Positions 11,571 to 31,716 of a stretch of DNA of 64,000 nt are shown in pieces. The position numbers were made by a program, and so were the translations under genes. Under the pieces are notes generated by a model. The model worked only from the letters and a program-made list of their open reading frames with translations. It did not search any database and had not been told where the DNA came from. Origin of the DNA: Apostichopus japonicus (Eukaryota > Echinodermata > Holothuroidea > Aspidochirotida > Stichopodidae); contig NC_092563.1 in the NCBI RefSeq assembly GCF_037975245.1, forward strand, positions 19,238,094 through 19,302,093. The letters run 5' to 3'. Each line of letters starts with the position of its first letter. The stretch's first letter is position 1.

Positions 11571-11956
11571 CAGTGGCGTATGAAGGTACTTTTGAGTGGG
11601 GGGGGCTGAAGACTGATGGCCGGCGTGGGGGAGGGGTCTAGGGGAAGGGGGAAGGGGAAGGGGCGGGGGTGTCCCCTTCCCCTTTGGAACTTTTTGCATT
11701 TCCAGGTAGCCTCAGAAGCAATTTGGTGCAATATAGCACACTTCAACACCCACTCCAATTTGTAAACTTAATTTTGTATTTTCACCAGGCCTTAGATGCA
11801 ATTTGGTGCTCCAAATGAGATTTTTTTCTCATTTGGAAATGAAAAAGGGGTTTTCTGACTTGCGAAGCGGGGGGGGGGCGGAATGATACTTCCGCCCCTC
11901 CACATTTTTCACTAGGGGAGGCTGGCGCCTCCAGCCCCCCGGTTCCTACGCCCTTG
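11571..11956. mobile_element. hAT-like MITE with 8-bp target duplication
   Basis: The element runs from CAGTGGCGTATGAAGG to GGTTCCTACGCCCTTG and is flanked by the direct repeat CCTGTAGT (11,563-11,570 and 11,957-11,964). It is 386 bp, with G-rich and C-rich subterminal runs and no coding capacity. Confidence 0.85.
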
Positions 11957-12026
11957 CCTGTAGTCATTCTAAATTCATGTGATTGAATACTGTTCTGTTA
12001 AAGTTTACCATACTCATATATAAAGC

Positions 12027-12052
12027 CAAGGGCGTAGGAACCGGGGGGGGGG
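12027..12052. mobile_element. Solo end of the same MITE family
   Basis: CAAGGGCGTAGGAACCGGGG repeats the reverse complement of the right end of the 11,571-11,956 element. It stops exactly where the duplicated segment C begins, so it marks the duplication breakpoint. Confidence 0.7.
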
Positions 12053-12428
12053 TAATATCATTTCCGATTTCATCCGGATCTCTTTCGTTGCTACATTTAG
12101 TATTTGAAAGATGCTTTGAAGAATGTATGACAATGTTAGTTGCGGTATAATTTGCTATTGAAAAAGAAGGGAACATGACTCATTTACGATTGTGTGACGT
12201 ACAAAAACCCAAACTTTATATTACCACTCCCGTACATGAAGTGATATTTACGTATTGCTCATTGATTGTCGTATTTACAGTGCATTGTAATTGGGTTGGA
12301 ACAATACTTGGTTAGTTCCTTACTTCCAGATGACAGGATATGCTTCCACACTTTACAGCTCGTTTAACTCCTCACGGAGTGTATAATATTCTAATTTATA
12401 CAACACCTGTATTGTGGTCATTTGATTC

Positions 12429-12475
12429 GTTGAAAGATGGAATGTTCCATTCAATGAAACATTCCATCTTTCAAC
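12429..12475. repeat. Perfect 18-bp stem hairpin in the duplicated segment
   Basis: The arms GTTGAAAGATGGAATGTT (12,429-12,446) and their exact complement (12,458-12,475) enclose an 11-nt loop. Unit A keeps the arms (16,785-16,802 and about 16,834-16,849) around a longer GC-rich loop. Unit B has lost the structure. Confidence 0.85.
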
Positions 12476-13654
12476 TCATGAAATATGTTCACTATTGCAC
12501 TCATAACCATTCATTATTTGTATAATATTCAATATCTTGATTATTTCAAAGGGTTATTTAGTTGGTGGTATATAAAAGGAGTTTCTTTTTATTGTTGTTA
12601 CATGATATTTTATAACATGGACAGTTGTTTTCTATCAACTACTATTTGTATATGTCGTGAATGTTGCGTAGTCTCAGAGGAAGAAATGTCGTTTGGTTTG
12701 GACCTCTGTGATCGAAGGTTAAAGAAGTTTCCGCTGCATTTACCATGATATTATCTCAACAAACCACAGTCATGCAGTGAGTTTTGCTAACAACACATTT
12801 ACTTTGCTATCGTTGCCGCATGATATCAGCAATTTGTCATTTTGTTTCCAAACAACCAGTTTGAACTTGTTGACAAAACAATTCCATCACAGTTGCTAAA
12901 CAGTTGTAATCAAAAAAAAAAAAATCAACAACTAATTATTACTCTCCTGAGTAAAACTGAATCGTGTCAGTACGTGTTCCCACCAGGGTTATATCCGAGA
13001 GCGGAAAGAACCAACAACCGCTTGTTAGAATAGCATTTCACACACCAACGCACTCGTTTGTAATAAACTATATTATTCTTTACTATTTACTTAATTGTTG
13101 GGGTCAGACCCCGTGATTTTAATTGAGCACTGAAAATAGGTGGTATAATAATAATAATATTCACGTCGCTGGCGTGAATGGTTATATTTGAAAGGTGCTC
13201 TCTCGAGCGTTTTCTGTTCCCTCGAGCGCTTCATCCGAAAGAAAGAAATCAACCAACCCTTGTTAAAAGAGCCTTTCAGACACCAACGCAAGTTTTTTTT
13301 TTTTATATTAAGTAAATTATGCTGTAATTACATCTTTAATTGTAGGGTTCTTGGTCATTTATTGTTGAAAAAGAAAGTCACTCAAACCAAAACTGCACTG
13401 AATGTCCTGTACCTTATATTTAACACTCATAATGTGTCTAAAATTATAGTTACAAAGGATATGCTTTCATTCCCATTCTATCAAGAACATACTGCAAACG
13501 TATTAGAACAAATTATTTTGTGTAACGTCACTTTCGTTTCATCGACTTTGTTTTCAAAGCCAACAGAAAACGTAGTCGGTTGTAAATGTATGCATGTGTG
13601 TTTGTGAATCTGGTGGATTGTGTGTGACACCTTGATGGTAAACAAGAAGGAATA

Positions 13655-14362
13655 GCTTTCTAGTCACTTCGCCCAACAACCATTTCGCCCAACTGCCATT
13701 TCGCCCAACCAGCCTGGTCATTTCGCCCAACCAGCCTGGTCATTTCGCCCAACCAGCATGGTCATTTCGCCCAACCATCATAGTCATTTCGCCCAACCAG
13801 CATGGTCATTTCGCCCAACCATGTTGGTCATTTCGCCCAACCTTATTTTTACTAATATTCAGTCAGAATAATATTACTTTTTCTATTCCACTAGTTCAAT
13901 TTGATTTATTTTGGGTTAGGTTACTTCGTAATAGGTAAATATAGTGAGGTCCGCTCAATATCGATCGGAGTCTGAGCAGTTATTTCGGGTATAATGGGAG
14001 GATTACACTACTTTAGGCGTTTACGCATACAATGGAAGTTATATTATTATACAAACAAAGGGGAATCGGTGTGGAATAATATAACCGTTTCTAGTTCACT
14101 AGTTCAATTTGATTTATTTTGGGTTAAATTATTATTATTACCTATTGTTCTGCTTGATGACTTCGGTCAAGCGTTTATCAAGTCCGCCAGGCATTAATCA
14201 AGGGTATTGGTCACAGCAGTTATGTGTTTATCTAGTTCTACATAGTGTTAATCTAATGTTATACAAACACAGGGGAACCGGTCTTCATAAAACCCTATCA
14301 AACCTAACCCCTAAAACACTGATCCATCCTACTGACTAACAATTCCCGAACGTTTCCTTATT

Positions 14363-14443
<81 letters not shown>

Positions 14444-15046
14444 CCCGTCCGTAATATTGAAGTACTATATTTAATCAATGTAACCACATATGTAATCACA
14501 TATGTAATTAATTAAACCACGACATCAAGTTTCCTTAATACCCGGTTCGTATCCCGTAACGTTAACAATTCCCGAACGTTTACTATCAAACCTAACCCCT
14601 AAAACACTGATCCATCCTCAAGATTCCTTAATATTCGGTTCGTATCCTGTAACGTTAAAAATTCCCGAACGTTTCCTTACTAAAGTTATACAAAGTAAAG
14701 GACTTCAAGTTTCCTTAATATTCCTTAATATTCGAACGTTTACTATCAAACCTAACCCCTAACACACTGATCGATCCTCAAGTTTTCAAGTTAATATTCG
14801 GTTCGTATCCTGTAACGTTAAAAATTCCCGAACGTGTCCTTTTGAAGTATCATATTAATCAAGGTTGGGCGAAATGACCAGGCTGGTTGGGCGAAATGAC
14901 CAGGCTGATTGGGCGAAATGACCAGGCTGGTTGGGCGAAATGACCAGGCTGGTTGGGCGAAATGACCAGGCTGGTTGGGCGAAATGGTAAGGTTGGGCGA
15001 AATGGCAGTTGGGCGAAATGGTTGTTGGGCGAAGTGTCCTGTTCCC
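13655..15046. mobile_element. MULE/foldback-like element with TTCGCCCAACC subterminal arrays
   Basis: A 9-bp direct repeat, GAAGGAATA, flanks it (13,646-13,654 and 15,047-15,055). Units A (about 20,938) and B (about 33,082) carry the uninterrupted empty site. The inverted ends start CACTTCGCCCAACAACCATT (13,667 onward, mirrored at about 15,035). Each end continues into a tandem array of roughly 22-25-bp units, ATTTCGCCCAACCAGCCTGG (13,680-13,843; inverted 14,863-15,010). The middle has repeated CTAACCCCTAAAACACTGAT blocks and a (TA)n tract, with no transposase. The 9-bp duplication favours the Mutator superfamily. Confidence 0.8.
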
Positions 15047-15732
15047 GAAGGAATACACCTCGCAGCTAGTTTGTGGATGTTTCGTATCGAGTAAACGACA
15101 TGTATTGGTTTTGGTCATGGTAAACCGTCAACAGATGCCATCAAAAGTCAAGGGCTGAATTTTGTAAGGAGGATTAATCAATTTCATGCATTAGCTCATA
15201 TTAATTACATATCTATACTCTTCATATTAAGAGAAATATTGTAGTTATTTGTATTGAAGGTCAAAGGTCATCATCGAAGCTCAATGTCTGAAAGAGTCAA
15301 CTGGTTATTTCTCATACAGTATGTAGACGCCCAATATCAAGTACGAATCTTAGTTTAGTGAGGTCGAATGTCATGCGAGATCGAAAAATGAGAATGTCTG
15401 AATAACAGATACTTAATATGAAGATAATTCATTAGTAGATTGATTAACCGTTGTGTTTGATATGTGACAGCGATAATTTAACTGAACATATAAAACATAG
15501 ATAAAATATAGTATTTCAAAAAGAAAGTTATATATGCCAAATATTTTAACGTTGAAGTTGACCGTAACCTCAGTGAATTTTTCTTCTTTCTAATAATATA
15601 TATCGTTTGTATATCTTACCAAACCATTATAGTTGAATAAAATTCTGCTGATTATAAAGAAGAATATAAATAACAAGTTCTTACTTTGAATTGAATATGT
15701 GAAAACTTTGATAAGTCGAAGATTTAACTCAC

Positions 15733-15796
15733 CACATTGGCAAGAAAACCAACAAAGAAAGGAGGACAATTGCAGAAATCAACATTGTTGTGCAGG
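15733..15796 (-). pseudogene. Truncated Tie-like EGF exon (exon 4 relic, unit C)
   Basis: The sequence matches the 3' part of exon 4 of genes A and B, including the splice donor (ACTCAC on the plus strand). It then breaks into a (TA)n tract after 15,796. It lacks the acceptor and the first half of the EGF module, so it cannot be a working exon. Confidence 0.85.
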
Positions 15797-15798
15797 TA

Positions 15799-15854
<56 letters not shown>

Positions 15855-16181
15855 GTATATATAAATTAATAAATATATATATATATATTATATATATATT
15901 ATATATATATATACATATATATTTATTAATCACATCCTCAGTTCATTTAAAATGGTGCCATGGCGCGTACATAGCTGCTATATATTGCGTATATAGCTGC
16001 TATATACATATATATATATATTAATCACATCCTCAGTTCATTTAAAATGGTGCCATGGCGCGTACATAGCTGCTAGCAGTCAAGGTCACCCTTTCTTTGT
16101 TAACGTTTACATTATTCCAATTTCTTGCAGCACACCAATTCACTTCTGCCCCCAATACAACCCTTTAAATTTGTTTTATTT
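15797..16181. repeat. (TA)n tracts and a 92-bp direct duplication
   Basis: TA-rich DNA fills 15,800-15,930. The block TCACATCCTCAGTTCATTTA ending CATAGCTGCTA occurs at about 15,931 and again at about 16,023. This forms the junction between units C and A. Confidence 0.8.
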
Positions 16182-16184
16182 CAG

Positions 16185-16396
16185 ATCACTAAGAACAAAA
16201 AAAGCTACTAACATCCAAGTCAACATTTGTTTATCTCTTTTGGGATTCTATATTGAATTCCTGGTTGGTCTATCGCGGCAGTAAACCCAAAGGTTGTGCA
16301 GCGGCCTCTGCAATAATAATTCATTTCTTCTGCCTGGCTACGTACGTTGGCATGGATGTCAGTCAATACTCTGAACTTGTATTATCGGTTTCTTAA
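16185..16396 (+). pseudogene. Adhesion-GPCR TM2-TM3 pseudo-exon, unit A copy
   Basis: After the acceptor TTTTATTTCAG one frame reads LRTKKATNIQVNICLSLLGF and then hits a stop. The next frame reads KPKGCAAASAI and HFFCLAT. This is the transmembrane 2 to 3 pattern of adhesion GPCRs, including the extracellular-loop Cys and the HFF of TM3. Relative to copy B, small insertions near 16,315 and 16,346 break TM3 further. The exit donor seen in B (AA|GTTGG) is AATTGG here. Confidence 0.65.
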
Positions 16397-17766
16397 ATTG
16401 GATATTATCATTTCCGATTTCATCCGGATCGCTTTCGTTGCTACATTTAGTATTTGAAAGATGCTTTGAAGAATGTATGACAATGTTATAGTTGCGGTAT
16501 AATTTGCTATTGAAACAGAAGGGAACATGACGCATTTACCATTGTGTGACGTACAAAAACCCAAACTATATATTACCACTCCCGTACATGAAGTGATATT
16601 TACGTATTGCTCATTGATTATCGTATTTACAGTGCATTGTAATTGGGTTGAAACAATACTTGGTTAGTTCCTTACTTCCAGATGACAGGATATGCATCCA
16701 CCCTTCACAGCTTGTTTAACTCCTCACGGAGTGTATAATATTCTAATTTATACAACACCTAATTGTATTGTGGTAATTTGATTCGTTGAAAGATGGAATG
16801 TTCCATTGAACTCGGCTGCGCCTCGTTGAATGAAACATTCCATCTTTCAGCTCATGAAATATTTGCACTGTTGCACTCATAACCATTCATTATTTGTATA
16901 ATATTCAATATCTTGATAATTTCAAAGGGTTATTTAGTTGGTGGTATATAAAAGGAGTTTTTTATTGTTGTTACATGATACTTTATAACATGGACAGTTG
17001 TTTTCTAGCAACTACTATTTGTATATGTCGTAAATGTTGCGTAGTCTCAGAGGAAGAAATGTCGTTTGGTTTGGACCTCTGTGATCGAAGGTTAAAGAAG
17101 TTTCCGCTGCATCTACCATGATATTATCGCAACAAACCACAGTCATGCAGTGACTTTTGCTAACAACACATTTACTTTGCTATCGTTGCCGCTTGATATC
17201 AGCAATTTGTCATTTTGTTTCCAAACAACCAGTTTGAACTTGTTGACAAAACAATTCCATCACAGTTGCTACACAGTTGTAATCAAAAAAAAAAAAAAAA
17301 ATCAACAACTAATTATTACTCTCCTGAGTAAATCTGAATCGTGTCAGTACGTGTTTCCACCAGGGTTATATCCGAGAGCGGAAAGAAACCAACAACCGCT
17401 TGTTAGAATAGCATTTCACACACCAACGCACTCGTTTGTAATAAACTATATTATTCTTTACTATTTACTTAATTGTTGGGGTCAGACCCCGTGATTTTAA
17501 TTGAGCACTGAAAATAGGTGGTATAATTATAATAATAATAATAACATTCTCGTAGCTGGCGTGAAAGGGTTATATTTGAAAGGTGCTCTCTCGAGCGTTC
17601 ACTGTTCCCTCGAGCGCTTCATCCGAAAGAAAGAAATCAACCAACCCTTGTTAAAAGAGCCTTTCAGATACCAACGCAAGTTTTTTTTAAATTATATTAT
17701 GCTGTAATTATATATTTAATTGTACGGTTCTTGGTCATTTATTGTTGAAAAAGAAAGTCACTCAAA

Positions 17767-18678
17767 CCACCGACAAAATAAAAGATTCAAGATTTTTAAC
17801 TAGAAATTTACCCATATGTTGCTGTATTCTACACCGATGTCGCTTAAGCATCTTCTTACGTTTAATCTGCCGTTATACAAAATCTGCCAATTACTATACT
17901 CAAGATGATTTAATCAAACTAATACATGCTAAGACGGTCTTAGATAACGGAAGACAATTAACGGTGTTGAACGGACTGGTTTTCCATTCAATAAATGCTT
18001 TAGAATAAATGACATTCATAAATCAGCGGACTACTAACCATGGATGCACTGAGCATAAAATCATTCTGATTCAGAGATATCTATCAGTGTTTGATTCTTT
18101 TGAACAGAAAGTTACACTTTGACGAGTGATATTTATACTGGTCTGAACATGTTATCTATTTGACTATATTTCTCACGAGATTAAACTGTTCTCTTCCATC
18201 CTATGTTCTTCATTGTCTAAGAGTTGTCATTGTTTATCATGACTGTTCTGACTGAATTACATGAATCGTTTTGTTGATCTATTGGACTAAAACAGACCTA
18301 TGGGAATAACGAGCGTATATGTAGAATACAAGGTATATTTGCTGTTATAGAGGATGTATGAAAACAATGGAAATTTAAGTGATCTAAAAACCATGTGTTA
18401 GTTTAGTTTGACTAATAACTCACTGTATAAACAAATACTTTATCAACCAAAATATCAGCGCATACAAAATATGTTAATGTTAAGATAAGTAGAAGATATT
18501 TAGCCTTAGTCAATAACTTCTAAGACAACAGTTCCTTAATTTTCTAATTGAATGATCAAACAGTGTACTATATATTTTAATATCATGTGGCAACGACGAA
18601 CAGAACTAATACAGCATGTCCTGTCTTTAAAGATCGTTCAGTGATCGGTATACATCCCCTAAGGAAAGCTTAGGACAC
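17767..18678. other. Non-coding segment downstream of Tie-like gene A
   Basis: 17,770-17,900 and 18,470-18,640 are colinear with 31,235-31,390 and 31,390-31,560. The 17,930-18,460 part is absent from unit B. I see no EGF, FN3 or kinase exon on the minus strand here, although this is where the gene would continue. Confidence 0.6.
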
Positions 18679-27301
<8,623 letters not shown>

Positions 27302-27533
27302 TCTGATTGGTTCTCTCAGTAGTTGTGAGATACTAAAGATCGAATGACGATATTGAAATATAAATCGGAGGCAATCATCCATGCAAAGTCATCCTTTTAT
27401 ATCGACGCATACGTAGCTGGGATATTTGCATAAAGGTGGATTGTACTTTACAAGCTCAAGATGTATAATAGGCTTGATTGCACCAACTATTCTACAAAAA
27501 TATATGATAATGCTATAAATGCATTGAGACCAA

Positions 27534-27535
<2 letters not shown>

Positions 27536-27575
<40 letters not shown>
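27536..27575. repeat. (TA)n at the left edge of the Penelope-like element
   Basis: A pure TA tract that abuts the first recognisable Penelope codons. Confidence 0.9.
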
Positions 27576-27577
<2 letters not shown>

Positions 27578-28968
27578 GCAATTGTCGCTATGGGCAAACA
27601 ATTCTACAGAGAGGAAGCAAACAGACTACTCGGCAACCCTCAACACTACAAACTCCTAGATTCTGATCCTACTCAAGAAATCACACAAAACGTGAAAAGA
27701 GTCATCCAAAAGATAGTCTCTAACGGTTCCATTGACCGCAAGTTAGGCCAAAACCTTCTGGAAAACGACCCAGAACCTGGTCGCTTTTATTTTCTGCCTA
27801 AAATTCACAAAGAAGGCAATCCCGGGAGGCCCATAATATCGGGTAATGGTACAGCGACTGAAAAAAATTCCAAATTCGTGGATCTCCTCATCCAACCTCT
27901 TGTTTCGGCCCTACCGTCCTATGTGCAGGACACTACGGATTTCATCCGGAAAATTGGGGAAATCAAAAATCTTCCCTTATCTACTCTGTTAGTTACCTTG
28001 GATGTGTCTTCGTTATACACAAATATCCCTAACGAAGAGGGCATTTCGGCCTGCACAAAAGCATTCAAACCGAAACGTGGCAAAACCCCCACGAAGAAAG
28101 AATTGGCCGAATTAATGCAACTTATCTTGACCAACAATAATCTGGTATTTGGCAACAAACACTACCTCCAAATTCATGGCACCGCGATGGGTACCAAAAT
28201 GGCAGCGTCTTTTGCCAACATCTTTATGGGAAACCTCGAGAAAGAATTTTTATCTCGACAAAACTTGAAACCACACACGTGGTTACGTTACATTGACGAT
28301 ATCTTTATGATATGGACCCATGGTGAGGCAAATCTAAAACTCTTCATTGATGACATCACACTATCAAATTCACTGCTGATTTTTCTGGACATGGCGTTCA
28401 CATCCTGGACACCACCGTGACCCTACAAAATGGTTCACTCAAAACAGACTTGTTCAATAAACCCACGAACAAGCACAACTACCTCTTATCAAGCAGTTGC
28501 CATCCACGTCACTGTACCAGAAATATTCCGTACAGTCAAGCGTTGCGCATTCGACGCATTTGCTCCTCTGAAGTCGATTTTGATTCACGCACTAAAGAAC
28601 TGTCACAACACCTCCTAAACAGACAGTATTTTCGGGGTACTATTGAAAATGCCATCAAAAAGGCTAAAAGCAAACCCCGTACCGAAACATTGATGTACAA
28701 AACTCGTCAAACCAGTTCCAAAAGGGTTCCATTGCTTACTGAATTCCACCCTGGTCTCCCACCACTGGCCAATATCATTCAGAAGAATTTTCACCTACTT
28801 CAAGGCACCGAACGCCTGAAATCAGTTTTCCCAGAATTACCTGTCATCGCTTTTAAAAGACCCAGCAACCTACGTGATATCTTAGTTCGGGCATCCTTTC
28901 GGGATGACACCCCATTAGGGGAAAGCAAAACAGAAACTACAGGATCATCGCCCTGTACACAAAATTGA
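27576..28968 (+). pseudogene. Penelope reverse transcriptase ORF with one frameshift
   Basis: The first frame runs to a TGA at 28,418-28,420 and holds the YIDD active site. The second frame is open from about 28,350 to the stop at 28,966-28,968 and carries the RT thumb and linker region. The two overlap near 28,355, where one indel restores the family order. The true start is lost in the TA tract. Confidence 0.88.
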
Positions 28969-29450
28969 AAAACTTGCTTACTTGTCGATTCGACCGGGGC
29001 CTTTCAGAGCAACCAAACCAAACGCACGTTCCAAATTCGGCACAAAATTAACTGCCTATCCAAAAATGTCATTTACCTCATCTACTGCAATATTTGTAAC
29101 TTGCAATACATTGGAGAGTAAAAAAAAAACACTCTTAGAATGAGAATGACACAGCATAGATTGGCGATCAAAACAAAAAAGATCTACCAACCTGTTGCAA
29201 ATCACTTGAATCTCCAAAATCATTCAATTGAGGATTTTGCGTGTTATTGCCATTGACCAGAACGATTCTTGGACAGATAAATCTAGGAAAGCGAAAGAAA
29301 ATTTCTGGGAACTAAACCTAAAGACCACGGCACCATTCGGTTTAAACATCAGAAACGATTTGCCGTCCCAGATAAACCAACACAATTCCTTTACAATTAC
29401 GACGGAGTCGGATTAAAATAATCCGACGTGGATTAAATAATCCGAATTTC
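28969..29450 (+). pseudogene. GIY-YIG endonuclease remnant of the Penelope-like element
   Basis: In one frame YCNICNLQYIGE is followed by a stop, then LRMRMTQHRLAIKTKK, VANHLNLQNHSIEDFACY and further stops. The order (Cys pair, QYIGE, R..HR, HL..HS) matches Penelope-type GIY-YIG domains. An A run at 29,120-29,129 sits at the break. Confidence 0.75.
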
Positions 29451-29568
29451 TAAACTTCTGCTCAATTCAGCAGAAATCAGTAAGTCGCTTTGCCTTTACA
29501 ACCATGCCGACATCTTCTCTATAAAACAGTTTCAATTCCTGCTACTCCTTGTCACTTTCGGTGATCAT

Positions 29569-29605
29569 GCACTGAAGAAGAGCTAGTTTTGCTCGAAAGC
29601 TCTGC
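29569..29605 (+). ncRNA. Hammerhead-ribozyme-like motif of the Penelope-like element
   Basis: Read as RNA: stem I GCA/UGC (29,569-29,571 with 29,603-29,605); core CUGAAGA (29,572-29,578); stem II GAGC/GCUC; GAAA (29,595-29,598); a minimal stem III (A-U, G-C); and a cut site after C 29,602. One extra A (29,579) disturbs stem II. Hammerheads with very short stem III are known from Penelope-like elements. Activity is not established. Confidence 0.5.
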
Positions 29606-29729
29606 AAAATCCAAACATTGGCTGTTTTACTTCCAATCACTTACCTAATTCAATTATTGTATCTCACTCGAGATCCAGCCTTTCTCTAAATGCAGCATAG
29701 TTGTTTAACAGTTTTTCCTTTATTCCTAT

Positions 29730-29737
29730 ATATATAA

Positions 29738-29831
<94 letters not shown>
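29730..29831. repeat. (TA)n at the right edge of the Penelope-like element
   Basis: A TA tract of about 100 bp separates the element from unit B. Confidence 0.95.
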
Positions 29832-29833
<2 letters not shown>

Positions 29834-29838
29834 ATCAG

Positions 29839-30043
29839 ATCACTTAGAACCAAAAAAGCTACTAAGATCCAAGGCAACATTTGTGTATCTCTTTTGGGAT
29901 TCTATATTGAATTCCTGGTTGGTCTATCGCAGCAGTAAACCCAAAGGTTGTGCAGCGGCCTCTGCAATAATCCATTTCTTCTGCCTGGCTACGTTGGCAT
30001 TGATGTCAGTCAATACTCTGAACTTGTATTATCGGTTTCTTAA
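29839..30043 (+). pseudogene. Adhesion-GPCR TM2-TM3 pseudo-exon, unit B copy
   Basis: One frame gives the TM2 part (a Leu/Ile-rich stretch ending in a stop after about 30 residues). After one frame change follow KPKGCAAASAIIHFFCLATL and ALMSVNTLNLYYRFLK. The Cys before TM3, the HFF and the LxLYxxFLK exit are typical of adhesion GPCRs. A possible donor AA|GTTGGA ends the exon. No neighbouring GPCR exon is visible, so this looks like a captured fragment. Confidence 0.65.
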
Positions 30044-31608
30044 GTTGGATAATATCATTTCCGATTTCATCCGGATCGCTTTCGTTGCTACATTTAGTAT
30101 TTGAAAGATGCTTTGAAGAATGTATGACAATGTTAGTTGCGGTATAATTTGCTATTGAAAAAGAAGGGAACATGACTCATTTACGATTGTGTGACGTACA
30201 AAAACCCAAACTTTATATTACCACTCCCGTACATGAAGTGATATTTACGTATTGCTCATTGATTGTCGTATTTACAGTGCATTGTAATTGGGTTGGAACA
30301 ATACTTGGTTAGTTCCTTACTTCTAGATGACAGGATATGCATCCACCCTTCACAGCTCGTTTAACTTCTCACGCAGTGTATAATATTCTAATATATTCAA
30401 TATCTTGATAATATCAAAAGGTTATAGTTGGTGGTATTTAATAGGATTTTTTTTTATTGTTGTTATATTGATATTGTATTTTATGGACAGTTGTTTTCTA
30501 GCAAAAACTCTTTGACATATGTCGTGAATGTTGCGTAGTCTCAGAGGAAGAAATGTCGTTTGGTTTGGACCCCTGTGATCGAAGGTTAAAGAAGTTTCCG
30601 CTGCATCTACCATGATATTAACGCAACAAACCACAGTCAGTGACTTTTGCTATTGCTATCGTTGCCGCTTGAAATCACCAATTTGTCATTATGTTTCCAA
30701 AACAACCATTTTGAACTTGATGACAAGACAATTCCATCACAGTTGCTAAACAGTTGTAATCAAAACAATTTTTCAACAACTAATTATCACTCTCCTGATT
30801 AAATCTGAATCGTGTCAATGCGTGTCCCCACCAGGGTTATATCTGATAGAAAGAAACCAACAACCGCTTGTTAGAATAGCTTTTCACAACAACGCAATCG
30901 TTTTTAATTAACTATATTATGCTTTACTATTTATTTAATCGCAGAGGGGGTCAGACCCCGTGATTTTAATTGAGCACTTTAAAAACATGTGGTATAATAA
31001 TAATAATAATATTCTCGTAGCTGGCGTGAAAGGATTACATTTGAATGGTGTTCTCTCGACCGTACATGTTCCCACGAGCGCTTTATTCGAAAGAAAGAAA
31101 TCAACCAACCCTTGTTAAAAGAGCCTTCCAGACACCAACGCAAGTTTTTTTTAAATTAATTATATTATGCTGTATTATATCTTTAATTGTAGGGTGCTTT
31201 GTAATTTATTGTTGAAGAAGAAGGTCACTCGATCCACCTACAAAATAAAAGATTCAAGATTTTTGACTAGAAATTTACCCATATGTTGCTGTACTCTATA
31301 CAGACGTCGCTTGAAGCATCTTCAATACGTTTAATCTGCCGTTATACAAAATCTGCCAATTACTACTCAATATGATTTAATCAAACTAATACATAAAATA
31401 TACGAAATATATTAATGTTAAGATAAGTAGAAGATATTTAGCCTTAGTCAATAACTTCTAAGATAACAGTTCCTTAATTTTCTAATTGAATGATCAAACA
31501 GTGCACTATATATTGTAATGTCCTGTGGCAACGACGAACAGGACTAATACAGCAAGATTGTTCAGTGATCGGTATACATCCCCTAAAACTATCAAGACAT
31601 GTAGATAC

Positions 31609-31716
31609 ATCCATTCGAGATCAAATTAGTTGATGGCCCGTAAAAGCGGTTGCAGTCAGTTTCAGAGCTGGGACAGTTTTGCAGACAATTAGCTCCCCAT
31701 TTTCCTTTAGGACAGG
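31609..31716 (-). CDS. Tie-like gene B exon 6 (EGF-like, last visible exon)
   Basis: The exon encodes CPKGKWGANCLQNCP and CNRFYGPSTNLISNG. The proposed end GGAT|GTATCT keeps 108 nt and phase 1-1. Read-through gives CIYMS and TGA at 31,592-31,594. Confidence 0.8.

Larger units (their letters stand above)
12053..15796. repeat. Segmental duplication unit C (deleted relic)
   Basis: 12,053-13,388 matches 16,408-17,766 (unit A) and 30,053-31,230 (unit B). 13,389-13,654 and 15,047-15,796 match 20,680-20,943 plus 20,944-21,720 of A. The roughly 2.9 kb that carries exons 5 and 6 in A is missing here. A MULE/foldback-like element (13,655-15,046) has inserted since. The unit ends inside the EGF exon at a (TA)n tract. 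Confidence 0.85.
27576..29729 (+). mobile_element. Penelope-like retroelement (reverse transcriptase plus GIY-YIG), 5' truncated
   Basis: Seen: a reverse transcriptase frame with FYFLPKIHKEGNPGRPIISG, LVTLDVSSLYTNIP, GTAMGTKMAASFANIFMGNL and RYIDDIF. A frameshift near 28,355 (DDI | HTIKFTADFS) leads to LKTDLFNKPTNKHNYLLSS, and then a decayed GIY-YIG part (YCNICNLQYIGE-stop, LRMRMTQHRLAI, ANHLNLQNHS). These motifs define EN+ Penelope-like elements. Near the 3' end lies a hammerhead-like motif (29,569-29,605). The element is bounded on both sides by (TA)n, lies between duplication units A and B, and is inactive because of the frameshift and stops. Confidence 0.93.

Noticed and set aside
10877-11583. 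Overlapping plus-strand frames of 89-118 codons
   Set aside because: They result from the 157-bp tandem repeat and contain no domain. The repeat carries tRNA-like boxes instead.
12485-12748. Frame in the duplicated block, repeated at 16,894-17,121
   Set aside because: The frame is disrupted in unit B and changes do not follow codon positions. The block looks non-coding.
15797-18678. Missing Tie exons (FN3, membrane span, kinase) downstream of gene A
   Set aside because: I read the minus strand here and saw no EGF completion, WxxxP fibronectin pattern, hydrophobic span or kinase motif with splice sites.
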